Origin: Flavisphingopyxis sp963800335
GTDB taxonomy: Bacteria; Pseudomonadota; Alphaproteobacteria; Sphingomonadales; Sphingomonadaceae
Length of the DNA: 64,000 nt
Reading direction: 5' to 3'
NCBI GenBank assembly: GCA_963800335.1
Contig: CAWDAN010000002.1
Coordinates: 248,001 to 312,000, forward strand
Made by a program: the position numbers and the translations under genes. Positions 53,832 through 62,298 of this stretch are shown in pieces; the stretch's first letter is position 1, and every line of letters starts with the position of its first letter. Under the pieces are notes generated by a model. The model saw nothing but the letters and a program-made list of their open reading frames with translations. It did not search any database and was not told the DNA's origin.

Positions 53832-54965
53832 ATGGGTGTGATTGAGAAACTACCGACACGGGCGCGCAAGGCAGCGCCCGCGCCGCCCGCGAAGGACCTG
53901 CCGCTGGGGCAGATCATCCAGGGAGATTGCATCGCCGAAATGGCGAAGCTTCCCGACGACAGCGTCGACATGATCTTCGCCGATCCGCCCTATAATCTCC
54001 AGCTTGGCGGCGACCTCTACCGGCCCGAAGGCGGCCGCGTCGATGCGGTCGACGACGATTGGGACAAGTTCGACACGCTCGCGATCTACGACAAGTTCAC
54101 GCGCGCCTGGCTCGCCGAGGCGCGCCGCATCCTGAAAGCCAACGGCTCGATCTGGGTGATCGGCAGCTATCACAACATCTTCCGCGTCGGCACCGCGATC
54201 CAGGACCAGGGCTTCTGGATCCTCAACGACATCGTCTGGCGCAAGTCGAACCCGATGCCCAATTTCAAGGGCACGCGCTTTACCAACGCGCACGAAACGC
54301 TGATCTGGGCGTCGAAGTCCGAAGGGTCGCGCTACACCTTCAACTATCGCGCGATGAAGACCTTGAACGACGAGCTGCAGATGCGCTCCGACTGGCTGTT
54401 TCCCGTCTGTGGCGGACAGGAGCGATTGAAGCGCGGCGGGAGCAAGGCGCATCCGACGCAAAAGCCCGAAGCACTGCTCTATCGCATCCTGCTCGCCGCG
54501 ACCAAGCCCGGCGATGTCGTGCTCGACCCGTTTTTCGGCACCGGCACGACCGGCGCGGTGGCCAAACGGCTGGGCCGCGAATGGATCGGAATCGAGCGCG
54601 AAACCGATTATATCGAGGTCGCGAGCGAACGCATTGCCGCCGCCCTGCCGCTCGACGAGAGCGCGCTCAAGACGATGCAGTCGCCCAAGGCTGCGCCGCG
54701 CGTTGCCTTCGGCACGCTCGTCGAAACGGGTTATCTCAAGCCCGGCAGCGAGATTTGCGATGCCAAGCGCCGCTGGCGCGCCGAAGTGCGCGCCGACGGA
54801 TCGATCGTGTTCAACGGCGAAAGCGGCTCGATCCACAAGATCGGTGCCGCGGTGCAGAATGCGCCGAGCTGCAACGGCTGGACCTTCTGGCACCATGAAA
54901 CGCCCGACGGGTTGAAGCCGGTCGACACGCTGCGCCAGACCTATCTGCTCGCAACCGAACCCTGA
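53832..54965 (+). CDS. ccrM: CcrM-type adenine-specific DNA methyltransferase (GANTC)
   Basis: This is the orphan, cell-cycle DNA methyltransferase of Alphaproteobacteria. The 377-residue product has the beta-class motif order: catalytic motif DMIFADPPYNLQLGGDL (about residues 50-66), the target-recognition region with FKGTRFTNAHETLIWASKSE, and the SAM-binding motif LDPFFGTGTTGAVAKRLGRE (about 234-253). The last 90 residues form the extra C-terminal domain typical of CcrM (SEICDAKRRWRAEVRADGSI, SIHKIGAAVQNAPSCNGWTF). Start is the ATG at 53832 after GAGGGGG. The upstream region has four GANTC sites and a CtrA half-site, so expression is probably cell-cycle controlled. Confidence 0.93.
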   Translation: MGVIEKLPTRARKAAPAPPAKDLPLGQIIQGDCIAEMAKLPDDSVDMIFADPPYNLQLGGDLYRPEGGRVDAVDDDWDKFDTLAIYDKFTRAWLAEARRILKANGSIWVIGSYHNIFRVGTAIQDQGFWILNDIVWRKSNPMPNFKGTRFTNAHETLIWASKSEGSRYTFNYRAMKTLNDELQMRSDWLFPVCGGQERLKRGGSKAHPTQKPEALLYRILLAATKPGDVVLDPFFGTGTTGAVAKRLGREWIGIERETDYIEVASERIAAALPLDESALKTMQSPKAAPRVAFGTLVETGYLKPGSEICDAKRRWRAEVRADGSIVFNGESGSIHKIGAAVQNAPSCNGWTFWHHETPDGLKPVDTLRQTYLLATEP

Positions 54966-55002
54966 TCTTTTCGCCAGGGTCACGGGAGGCTAGGGCAAGG
55001 CC

Positions 55003-56121
55003 ATGACCTATCCCGATATCCCCGCCGATGCCCGCCTTTATCTCGAACCGGCCTGTTTCGTCGAACGGCCGCACGATCTCGACGGGCGCGTTGCGCGGAT
55101 CGCGCGGTCGATGCTGTGGTTCGCCGGCTGGAATGTGCGCTGGCGTGGGGCGGCGGGCGGCCCGAAACGGGGTCAGGCGCTGATACTTGTCGACGCCGCC
55201 GATGCATGGTTTGCGACCTTGCCCGCACCGCTCGCTGAACAGGCCGAGCAGCAGCGCGCCGGTGTCGCTGCCGAGCGTGCGCCGTTGACGCTTGGCGAGC
55301 GGACGATCCGTTTCGACGAGGCGCGCGTAATGGGCGTCCTCAACCTCACTCCTGACAGTTTCTCCGACGGCGGCGCCCATGGCGGGACCGAGGCCGCAGC
55401 CGATGCGGGCTTCGCGATGGCGAGTGCTGGCGCGAGCATCGTCGATGTCGGCGGGGAATCGACGCGGCCAGGCGCGAAGCCGGTATGGGAAGGCGACGAG
55501 ACTGCGCGCGTCGTGCCGGTTATCGCACGCCTTGCAAAAAGCGGCCTCGCGCTGTCGGTCGATACGCGCAAGGCGGCGGTCATGGAGGTCGCGCTCGGCG
55601 CGGGGGCGGGGATCGTCAACGATGTGTCGGGGCTGCTTTACGACGAGCGCGCGCTTGGCGTCGTGCGCAATGCGGGCTGCCCGGTGGTCCTGATGCACGC
55701 GCCGTCGCAATCGAGCGACCCGCACACGCACGACGGCTATGACGATGTCGTGCTCGACGTTTACGACTGGCTTGCCGAGCGGATCGCGGCGGTCGTCGCG
55801 GCGGGTATCGATCGGGCGCGGATCATCGTCGATCCAGGCATCGGTTTCGGCAAGAGCGTGACCGAGAACCTGGCAATCACCAACAGCCTGGCGCTGTTCC
55901 ACACGCTCGGCTGTCCGCTGCTTTATGGCGCGAGCCGCAAGCGGATGATCGGGGCGATCGATGGCGAGGCCGAAGCGAACGACCGGCTCGGCGGATCGAT
56001 CGCGCTGCATCTCAGGGCGGTCGAACTGGGCGCGAACATCGTTCGGGTTCACGACGTGCGCGAAACGATTCAGGCTCTGAAAGTCTGGCGTGCGCTGCGC
56101 GATACGGCCTTGGTCGGCTAG
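55003..56121 (+). CDS. folP: Dihydropteroate synthase with N-terminal extension
   Basis: FolP joins p-aminobenzoate to dihydropterin pyrophosphate in folate synthesis. The catalytic part (about residues 105-372) has both signatures: VMGVLNLTPDSFSDGG and SIVDVGGESTRPGA, then NDVSGLLYDE, IIVDPGIGFGKSVTENL and LYGASRKRMIGA. About 105 extra residues precede it (YPDIPADARLYLEPACFVER onward), making the protein 372 residues against about 280 in most bacteria. That part has no motif I recognise and may be a lineage-specific domain. It lies 37 bases downstream of ccrM. Confidence 0.92.
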   Translation: MTYPDIPADARLYLEPACFVERPHDLDGRVARIARSMLWFAGWNVRWRGAAGGPKRGQALILVDAADAWFATLPAPLAEQAEQQRAGVAAERAPLTLGERTIRFDEARVMGVLNLTPDSFSDGGAHGGTEAAADAGFAMASAGASIVDVGGESTRPGAKPVWEGDETARVVPVIARLAKSGLALSVDTRKAAVMEVALGAGAGIVNDVSGLLYDERALGVVRNAGCPVVLMHAPSQSSDPHTHDGYDDVVLDVYDWLAERIAAVVAAGIDRARIIVDPGIGFGKSVTENLAITNSLALFHTLGCPLLYGASRKRMIGAIDGEAEANDRLGGSIALHLRAVELGANIVRVHDVRETIQALKVWRALRDTALVG

Positions 56122-56174
56122 GCATCTTCTCGCATGGTTATGTTGGCGACAACTCGGATGTCGTGCTCTCGAAC

Positions 56175-56193
56175 ACTTTGATAAAATCAAAGT
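56175..56193. promoter_or_regulatory. 19-base palindrome, candidate operator
   Basis: ACTTTGAT (56175-56182) and ATCAAAGT (56186-56193) are perfect complements around AAA. It is an AT-rich palindrome in GC-rich DNA, 85 bases upstream of the haloperoxidase gene. A second pair, TTCCAC (56218-56223) and GTGGAA (56241-56246), lies between it and the gene. The shape suits a dimeric repressor or activator; no regulator is identified. Confidence 0.5.
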
Positions 56194-56277
56194 CTACAGC
56201 GTTTTACCGACGTTTTGTTCCACTTGATCTTGCGCTGATTGTGGAATAGCAATCCAGTTCAGCAAGGGGGGCTGGTC

Positions 56278-57765
56278 ATGGATCGTCGTGAACTCTTGAA
56301 GGCAGGATCGATGATGGCGCTAGTTGGGACGAGCGTCATTCCATCGCGCCTACTCGCCGCTGAACCGCGCTTTACCCATTCCGGCGTTTCGATTGGCTCG
56401 GCACGACAATCGCTCGCTTATCACTGGCTCGACGTCCTGTTAGACACTGCGGCCGCAGACGTCGTCAGGAACAGCGCACGTCCGACGATCCTGTCACGGG
56501 CAATGGCGGTCGTGACTGCCGCGATGTACGAGGCATGGGCCCCGTTCGACGATCGCGCGCGGGGCCAGTTTTTCGGGGACACGTTACGTCGGCCCGCAGC
56601 CGAACGGACATTGGCGAACAAGCAGGCGGCAATCAGTTTTGCCGCAGCCTGCGCCTTGAGCGACCTTTATCCCGGTGCGCGAGGCGAGATCGATGAAGCG
56701 CTGCGCCGGTTCGGTTATGATCCCCGGATCGGCATTGCGTCGCGTACGGCGGCGGCGGGCATCGGCACACTGATCGGGGAGAAGATCTGTGCGCATAAAC
56801 ACGGTGACGGCGCCAATCAGCTTGGTGACGAGATCGGTTCGAGCGGCGTGCCCTATGCCGACTATACCGGTTACGCGCCCGTCAATCCGTCCGATCATGT
56901 CTATAATCCCGATCGCTGGCAGCCGATCACCTTTCGTCGCGGCGACGGCAGCACGTTCGCGCCGGGGTTTCTTACCCCGCAATGGTACCGTGTCGAACCC
57001 TTTGCGCTTCAGCGTCCTGACCAGTTTCGCGCGCCTGAGCCGCCGCGCGTCGGGTCGGAACGTCTCAAGGCAGACATCGACGAAGTTATCAAATATAACG
57101 CCACACTTACGGCCGAGGAGAAAGGGCTCGTCGAATTCATGCGCGACGGACCGCAATCAACGGGCCAGTCGGGACACTGGTTGAGGTTCGCACAGGATAT
57201 TTCGCGACGCGATCATTACGACCTCGACCGCGACGTCAAATTGTTCTTCCAAGTCGGCCAGTGCGCGCACGATGCCTTCATCGCGTCGTGGGATTCGAAA
57301 CGCTATTGGGATACGTCGCGCCCGTGGACGCTGGTGCGCTATTATTACGGCGACCAGACGATTCTCGGTTGGGGCGGGCCCGGCAAGGGACCGGTCGAGA
57401 TGAAAGGTGCCGACTGGTATCCGTATTCGCCTTATGATTTCGTTAGCCCACCGTTTCCGAGCTATGTATCTGGCCACAGCACGGTCAGCGCCGCGTGCGG
57501 CGAAACATTACGGCTGTTTACCGGTGCCGATCGACTGGGTGCCGAAATGCTCCGCCATCCCGGCGAAATAACCGAGCCGGAAGCACTGGGCGCCGACGTG
57601 ATGCTGTACCTGCCGACCTTTACCGAGGCAGCGAACATGGCTGGAATCAGCCGTGTGATGGGCGGCTATCACATCCAGGCGGACAACATCGAAGGCCTCG
57701 CAATGGGCCGCAAGGTCGGTGCTATCGTCCACCAGCGCGCGCAGGACCTGTTCGGTCACGCCTAG
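56278..57765 (+). CDS. Vanadium-dependent haloperoxidase homologue
   Basis: The 495-residue product has an N-terminal export signal of twin-arginine type (DRRELLKAGSMMALVGTSVI). The C-terminal half belongs to the vanadium haloperoxidase/PAP2 superfamily: the histidine of PPFPSYVSGHSTVSAACGET (about residues 395-414) and a late SRVMGGYHIQADNIEGLAMG (about 460-479) whose His would bind vanadate. The lysine/arginine part of the site may lie in VGQCAHDAFIASWDSKRYWD and nearby. Such enzymes oxidise halides or act as acid phosphatases, so activity is not certain. It is convergent with a degenerate regulator (4-base overlap) and has a palindromic operator candidate upstream. Confidence 0.85.
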   Translation: MDRRELLKAGSMMALVGTSVIPSRLLAAEPRFTHSGVSIGSARQSLAYHWLDVLLDTAAADVVRNSARPTILSRAMAVVTAAMYEAWAPFDDRARGQFFGDTLRRPAAERTLANKQAAISFAAACALSDLYPGARGEIDEALRRFGYDPRIGIASRTAAAGIGTLIGEKICAHKHGDGANQLGDEIGSSGVPYADYTGYAPVNPSDHVYNPDRWQPITFRRGDGSTFAPGFLTPQWYRVEPFALQRPDQFRAPEPPRVGSERLKADIDEVIKYNATLTAEEKGLVEFMRDGPQSTGQSGHWLRFAQDISRRDHYDLDRDVKLFFQVGQCAHDAFIASWDSKRYWDTSRPWTLVRYYYGDQTILGWGGPGKGPVEMKGADWYPYSPYDFVSPPFPSYVSGHSTVSAACGETLRLFTGADRLGAEMLRHPGEITEPEALGADVMLYLPTFTEAANMAGISRVMGGYHIQADNIEGLAMGRKVGAIVHQRAQDLFGHA

Positions 57766-59189
57766 GCGGCGGTGTCGATGCCGAGATCGGCGAGCTTGCG
57801 ATAGAGCGTCGAGCGACCGATGCCCAGGCGGCGTGCGACTTCGCTCATCCGCCCGCGATAATGGCCGATGGCGAGGCGTATGACGTCGGCTTCGATTTCC
57901 GACAGCGGGCGCAGGTTGCCATCGCCTTCGTACAGCGTGACGCCGATCCCGTCGGTCGGTTCGGTTCGGATATCGTCCGAGACGGGGGCGACGATCGTCG
58001 CCGCCTGAACGTTGGGAAGGTCTGCGAGCGTGATTGCATCGCTGGTGCAGGTCACCGCGGCGCGGAACAAGACGCCCTGCAACTGGCGGACATTGCCCGG
58101 CCAGTGATAGGCGCGCAGAAGGCGGAGCGCGTCGTCGCCGAGGCCGAGCGAGGGCATGTTGGGCAATTCCGCAAAGCGGCCGAGGAAATGGCGCGACAGC
58201 GAGGCGATATCGCCTTCGCGTTCGCGCAGGGGGGGGATGCTGAGCTGGACCGTGGCGAGCTTAAAATAGAGGTCTTCGCGGAAGCGCCCGACGGCACTGG
58301 CGGTGGCGAGGTCGACATTGCCCGCGGCAATGATCCGCGTATCGACTTCGCTGATCTGCTGGGCACCGAGCCGCGAGAAACGACCGGTCTCTATCGCCTC
58401 ATAGACGCTGCGCTGGAGATTGTCGGGGAGCAGCTCGACATGGTCGATATAGAGCGTGCCGCCATCGGCAGCGGAAAACTTTCCTTCGCTGCGGTCGAAC
58501 GCGCCGGCAAAGGCGCCGCGTTCATGGCCGAACAGGCACGATCCGATCAGGCCAGGCTCAATCTCGGCACAGTCGACAACGATGAACGAGTTGCGCGCGC
58601 GCGGCGATGACGCGTGGATCGCCTTGGCCAGTTGCAACCGGCCGCTGCCGGTTTCGCCTGAGATGAGCAGCGGAACGCGCGCGCGCGCCGCCTTGGCGGC
58701 GATGGCGAGCGCCGATCGATAGCCGGTTGACACGCCGATCATCTCGTCGAAATCGAGCTCGGCGCTGAATTTCTCGAACAGCGGGCGCAGTTCGCCGCGC
58801 ATCCGTTTCTTGTCGATCAGCGCGTCGAGCGCGGCGATCAGGCGTCCGGGGGTGGCGGGCTTGTGAAAGATGTCAGAAGCACCCGCACGCATCGCCGCCA
58901 AAGCCTCGGCGGTCATGCTGGCGGTCATCAGCAGGATCGGCAGGGCGGGCCGCGCGACGCGAAATTCGCGGACGAACAGTTCGATTTCGGATTCGGATCC
59001 CCAACTGTCGAGGATCACCGCATCGAGTGCCATTCCGTCCTGCGTACCAAGCATCGCCAGCGCGGTTTCGGTGTCGCCGGCAAAGATCGTGCGCCAGCCG
59101 TCGCGTCCGGCAATTGCAGAAACCAGCCGCTGTTGCGACGGCTCGTCGTTGACGAGCATCAGCATTTTTACGCCCTGCGCAGTAGCCAT
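57762..59189 (-). CDS. Response regulator with degenerate sigma-54 AAA+ domain
   Basis: The 475-residue product has a receiver domain (MLMLVNDEPSQQRLVSAIAG; phospho-Asp in AVILDSWGSES; Lys in IFHKPATPG), an AAA+ domain and a Fis-type helix-turn-helix (IGHYRGRMSEVARRLGIGRS). The AAA+ domain keeps the fold, but key residues differ: Walker A is GETGSGRLQLA instead of GxxGTGKE, Walker B is GTLYIDHVELL instead of LFLDEIGEL, and the sigma-54 loop is GAFAGA instead of GAFTGA. It probably neither hydrolyses ATP normally nor activates sigma-54 promoters and may act as a sigma-70-type regulator. Convergent with the haloperoxidase gene. Confidence 0.87.
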   Translation of the reverse strand: MATAQGVKMLMLVNDEPSQQRLVSAIAGRDGWRTIFAGDTETALAMLGTQDGMALDAVILDSWGSESEIELFVREFRVARPALPILLMTASMTAEALAAMRAGASDIFHKPATPGRLIAALDALIDKKRMRGELRPLFEKFSAELDFDEMIGVSTGYRSALAIAAKAARARVPLLISGETGSGRLQLAKAIHASSPRARNSFIVVDCAEIEPGLIGSCLFGHERGAFAGAFDRSEGKFSAADGGTLYIDHVELLPDNLQRSVYEAIETGRFSRLGAQQISEVDTRIIAAGNVDLATASAVGRFREDLYFKLATVQLSIPPLREREGDIASLSRHFLGRFAELPNMPSLGLGDDALRLLRAYHWPGNVRQLQGVLFRAAVTCTSDAITLADLPNVQAATIVAPVSDDIRTEPTDGIGVTLYEGDGNLRPLSEIEADVIRLAIGHYRGRMSEVARRLGIGRSTLYRKLADLGIDTAA

Positions 59190-59216
59190 CGAGTCCCCGC
59201 CCCAGAATTCTTTCCG

Positions 59217-59239
59217 GATTATCTCGGGAGATCATAATC
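59217..59239. repeat. Inverted repeat before the degenerate regulator
   Basis: GATTAT (59217-59222) and ATAATC (59234-59239) are complements, with partly symmetric bases between. The repeat lies 28 bases upstream of the regulator's start codon, in the divergent region shared with the cytochrome oxidase subunit gene, so autoregulation is conceivable. The rest of 59190-59381 shows no clear motif. Confidence 0.35.
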
Positions 59240-59381
59240 GGGGTGGGTAAAGACGCCCTTAAACATGGCTTGGCTTTTCGCGCGCCAACACACGTGCAGC
59301 GGGGACTTGAGACGCACGGTCGGCGCGACTATGGCTGGAGGCTAACCGGGATTCGAAAAAGCCCGAACGATCGAGGAATAT

Positions 59382-59504
59382 ATGGCGCACAACGACATGA
59401 AACAGGCGGAAACCAGCTACGAAGGTTTCCTCAAGATGCTCAAGATGCTGACGATCGCGTCGGTTGTCATAGCGATAATCGCCATCCTGCTGATCACCAG
59501 TTGA
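59382..59504 (+). CDS. aa3-type cytochrome c oxidase subunit IV peptide
   Basis: A 40-residue peptide starts at ATG 59382 after a GAGGAA ribosome site. Its N-terminal part is polar (MAHNDMKQAETSYEGFLKML) and its C-terminal half is one membrane helix (TIASVVIAIIAILLITS). This is the pattern of the bacterial aa3 cytochrome oxidase subunit IV family (PF07835), which in sphingomonads commonly precedes pntAA. It would sit in the inner membrane as an accessory of the oxidase. pntAA starts 13 bases after its stop. Confidence 0.8.
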   Translation: MAHNDMKQAETSYEGFLKMLKMLTIASVVIAIIAILLITS

Positions 59505-59517
59505 GCGCGGCTCGGGC

Positions 59518-60651
59518 GTGAAAATAGCGATCGTCAAGGAAACCGAACGCGGCGAAACGCGCGTCGCGGCCACGCCCGAAACCGTCAAGAAATACATTGC
59601 GCTAGGCGCCGACGTCGCGGTCGAAGCGGGCGCGGGCACTTTAGCGTCGATCGCCGACGCCGACTATGCCGAGGCTGGCGCAGTAGTCGCCGACCGCAGC
59701 GCAACGCTGAAAAATGCCGGCATCGTGCTGGCCATTCGCGGACCTGATCCGGCGGCGCTTGATGGCGTCGCCAAGGGCGCGTGGATTGTCGCGGGTCTCG
59801 ATCCGGTCGGCAACCGCTCGCGCATCGACGGCTATGCCGCGGCGGGGTTCGAGGCGCTCGCGATGGAATGGATGCCGCGCATCACCCGCGCGCAATCGAT
59901 GGATATCCTCTCGAGCCAAGCGAACCTCGCGGGCTACAAGGCAGTTCTCGAAGCGGCAGAGCATTACGGGCGCGCCTTTCCAATGATGATGACCGCGGCG
60001 GGCACCGTCAGCGCGGCCAAGGTCTTCGTCATGGGGGTCGGCGTCGCCGGGCTGCAGGCGATCGCCACCGCGCGGCGACTGGGCGCGCAGGTCAGCGCGA
60101 CCGACGTGCGATCGGCGACCAAGGAGCAAATCCTCTCGCTCGGCGCCAAGCCGATCTTCGTCGAAAACGTCGCCGGGATCGAAGGAGAGGGCAGCGGCGG
60201 CTATGCCACCGAGATGTCCGACGAATACAAGGCGGCGCAAGCCGAGTTGGTGTCGAAGCACATCGCCAAGCAGGACATCGTGATTACCACCGCGCTGATC
60301 CCAGGGCGCGCTGCACCGCGGCTGATCTCCGACACGCAACTGGCGACGATGCGCGAGGGCAGCGTCGTCGTCGATCTCGCCGCCGAAGCGGGTGGCAATG
60401 TCGAAGGTGCAGTTCCGGGCGAGGCGGTCAGGAAGCACGGTGTGACGATCGTCGGCGCGCAAAACATGGCGGGCAAGCTCGCCGCCGATGCCTCGGCCTT
60501 GTTCTCGCGCAACCTGTATAATTTCCTCAACGCCTATTGGGACAAGGAGGCGGGCCGCCCGGTCTTGCCCGACGACGACGAAGTGACGCAGGCCATCCGC
60601 CTGACGAGGGATGGCAAGATCGTCAACGAACGGCTGACAAGCGCCGCCTGA
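59518..60651 (+). CDS. pntAA: NAD(P) transhydrogenase subunit alpha, part 1
   Basis: This is the NAD(H)-binding domain I of proton-translocating transhydrogenase, which makes NADPH from NADH using the proton gradient. The 377-residue product has KIAIVKETERGETRVAATPE at the N-terminus, AMDILSSQANLAGYKAV-like segment (SMDILSSQANLAGYKAVLEA), FVMGVGVAGLQAIATARRLG as the NAD-binding loop (about residues 171-190) and RAAPRLISDTQLATMREGSV. GTG start at 59518. The next part, pntAB, is separated from it by two fasciclin genes and two terminators, an unusual arrangement. Confidence 0.93.
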   Translation: MKIAIVKETERGETRVAATPETVKKYIALGADVAVEAGAGTLASIADADYAEAGAVVADRSATLKNAGIVLAIRGPDPAALDGVAKGAWIVAGLDPVGNRSRIDGYAAAGFEALAMEWMPRITRAQSMDILSSQANLAGYKAVLEAAEHYGRAFPMMMTAAGTVSAAKVFVMGVGVAGLQAIATARRLGAQVSATDVRSATKEQILSLGAKPIFVENVAGIEGEGSGGYATEMSDEYKAAQAELVSKHIAKQDIVITTALIPGRAAPRLISDTQLATMREGSVVVDLAAEAGGNVEGAVPGEAVRKHGVTIVGAQNMAGKLAADASALFSRNLYNFLNAYWDKEAGRPVLPDDDEVTQAIRLTRDGKIVNERLTSAA

Positions 60652-60730
60652 CTTCGCACATTTTCAGGTGCATCCTTTTTTCTCGGTGGACGTAGCTTCG
60701 GCCTCTTCCCCCGACACGAAGGATGTTTTC

Positions 60731-61369
60731 ATGCGCAATTCCCTTTTTCTGACCGCCGCCAGCGTCGCCCTGATCGGGCTTCCGGGCTGCTCGTCCGACC
60801 CTGCCGAGATGCCCGCCAACGCTGCTACCGCCGACGATGGCATGATGAACGCCGAGATGGCGGATAACGGCAGCATGGCCGGCACGACCACGATGGTCGG
60901 CGGCGCCGAGATGTTCCCCGACAAGACGATTGTCGACAATGCTGTCAACTCGCCGATCCACACGACGCTGGTTGCCGCGGTCAAACAGGCGGGCCTGGTC
61001 GACACGCTGTCGGGTGTCGGGCCGTTCACCGTCTTCGCGCCGACCGACACTGCCTTTGCGGCGCTCCCCGCCGGCACCGTCGACGGACTGCTCAAGCCCG
61101 ATGCCAAGCCGACGTTGACCAAGGTGCTGACCTATCACGTTGTTCCCGGCAGGCTCACGGCAACCGACCTCGCCGCCAAGATCGAGGCTGGCGGCGGCAA
61201 GGCTACAGTGTCGACCGTCGAGGGCGAACCGCTCACGCTTACCAGTGACGGGACGACGATCACCATTACCGGCATGGGCGGTAGCAAGGCGACAGTCAGT
61301 CAGGCGGATGTAATGCAGTCGAACGGCGTCATCCACGTCGTCGACGGGGTGCTCCTGCCCAGCATGTAA
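60731..61369 (+). CDS. Fasciclin-domain lipoprotein 1
   Basis: The 212-residue product has a lipoprotein signal (SVALIGLPGCSS, Cys about 20), a Met/Ala/Asp-rich linker and one fasciclin (FAS1) domain with VNSPIHTTLVAAVKQAGLVD, GPFTVFAPTDTAFAALPAG and SNGVIHVVDGVLLPSM. FAS1 domains mediate adhesion or protein contacts at the cell surface; the ligand is unknown. It is a close paralogue of the next gene. A strong terminator follows 23 bases after its stop. Confidence 0.9.
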   Translation: MRNSLFLTAASVALIGLPGCSSDPAEMPANAATADDGMMNAEMADNGSMAGTTTMVGGAEMFPDKTIVDNAVNSPIHTTLVAAVKQAGLVDTLSGVGPFTVFAPTDTAFAALPAGTVDGLLKPDAKPTLTKVLTYHVVPGRLTATDLAAKIEAGGGKATVSTVEGEPLTLTSDGTTITITGMGGSKATVSQADVMQSNGVIHVVDGVLLPSM

Positions 61370-61391
61370 TCCTTGCAGGATATGAAATATC

Positions 61392-61423
61392 GGGCGTCCG
61401 GACACCTTTGGACGCCCTTTTTT
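61392..61423 (+). terminator. Rho-independent terminator
   Basis: GGGCGTCC (61392-61399) pairs perfectly with GGACGCCC (61410-61417), followed by six T residues (61418-61423). It lies between the two fasciclin genes and should end transcripts coming from the pntAA side. Confidence 0.9.
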
Positions 61424-61489
61424 CAGCATTTGGCCTTGATGCAACGATGATCGACCTTCATGCGTAGGTACGGTTGAAAGGAGTACTTA

Positions 61490-62125
61490 ATGAATAAGAT
61501 TTTGATGACTACCACCATTTCTGCTGCTGCGCTGATGATGAGCGGTTGTATGACGACCGCCGACATGAGCGCCGATGCCGACGCGCGGGCCGATACCTCC
61601 ACCGCCACGGGGCAGCGCGTGTCGTCCTCGACTGAGCCTATGGTCGCCGTGAGCACCGTTGGCGGTGCCAAGATGTACGGCAACCGCAATATCATCGAGA
61701 ATGCAATCAATTCGCCGATCCACACCAAGCTCGTCGCCGCCGTCAAGGCTGCAGGCCTGGTCGATGCGTTGTCGGGCCCCGGTCCGTTCACCGTCTTCGC
61801 GCCGACCGATGAAGCCTTCGGCCTCATCCCCGCCGAGACGGTCAATGCGCTGATGATGCCCGAGGCACAGGCGCAGCTTGCCAATCTGCTCAAATACCAT
61901 GTCGTCGCCGGGCGCATTACATCGGCCGACATCAAGGCGAAGGCCAAGGCGAATGCGGGCACCGCGACTTATGCGACGCTCCAGGGCGGGACGCTGAGCT
62001 TCGTACCGCAGGCCAATGGCACGATCCTGATCGAGGGCAATCGCGGCAAGGCGTATATTACGCAATCCGACGTGATCCAGTCGAACGGCGTGATCCAGGT
62101 CATCAACGGCCTGCTGCTGCCGTAA
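61490..62125 (+). CDS. Fasciclin-domain lipoprotein 2
   Basis: The 211-residue product has a lipoprotein signal (SAAALMMSGCMTT, Cys about 20), a short Asp/Ala/Thr-rich linker and a fasciclin domain: INSPIHTKLVAAVKAAGLVD, GPFTVFAPTDEAFGLIPAE, YHVVAGRITSADIKAK and SNGVIQVINGLLLP. It is similar enough to its neighbour to indicate tandem duplication. ATG at 61490 follows an AAAGGAG ribosome site. It sits between two terminators, so it is probably transcribed alone. Confidence 0.9.
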   Translation: MNKILMTTTISAAALMMSGCMTTADMSADADARADTSTATGQRVSSSTEPMVAVSTVGGAKMYGNRNIIENAINSPIHTKLVAAVKAAGLVDALSGPGPFTVFAPTDEAFGLIPAETVNALMMPEAQAQLANLLKYHVVAGRITSADIKAKAKANAGTATYATLQGGTLSFVPQANGTILIEGNRGKAYITQSDVIQSNGVIQVINGLLLP

Positions 62126-62150
62126 GCTGACCCGATTGCTAACGCGAACG

Positions 62151-62180
62151 ACGCCGCTCCATGATTGGGGCGGCGTTTTT
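62151..62180 (+). terminator. Rho-independent terminator
   Basis: ACGCCGCTCC (62151-62160) pairs with GGGGCGGCGT (62167-62176, one G-T wobble) around a 6-base loop, followed by TTTT. It lies 25 bases after the second fasciclin gene and separates it from pntAB. Confidence 0.85.
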
Positions 62181-62298
62181 CGTAGGCGCGGCGCTTGCAT
62201 CGCTCGACAGGGCGGGCGGAATTTGCCACCGTCCCTCCCAAGGTCCTGCCCGCGCGACGGCGCTGTTCGGCCGGACGATAAAGCAAAGGGGCGCGGTC

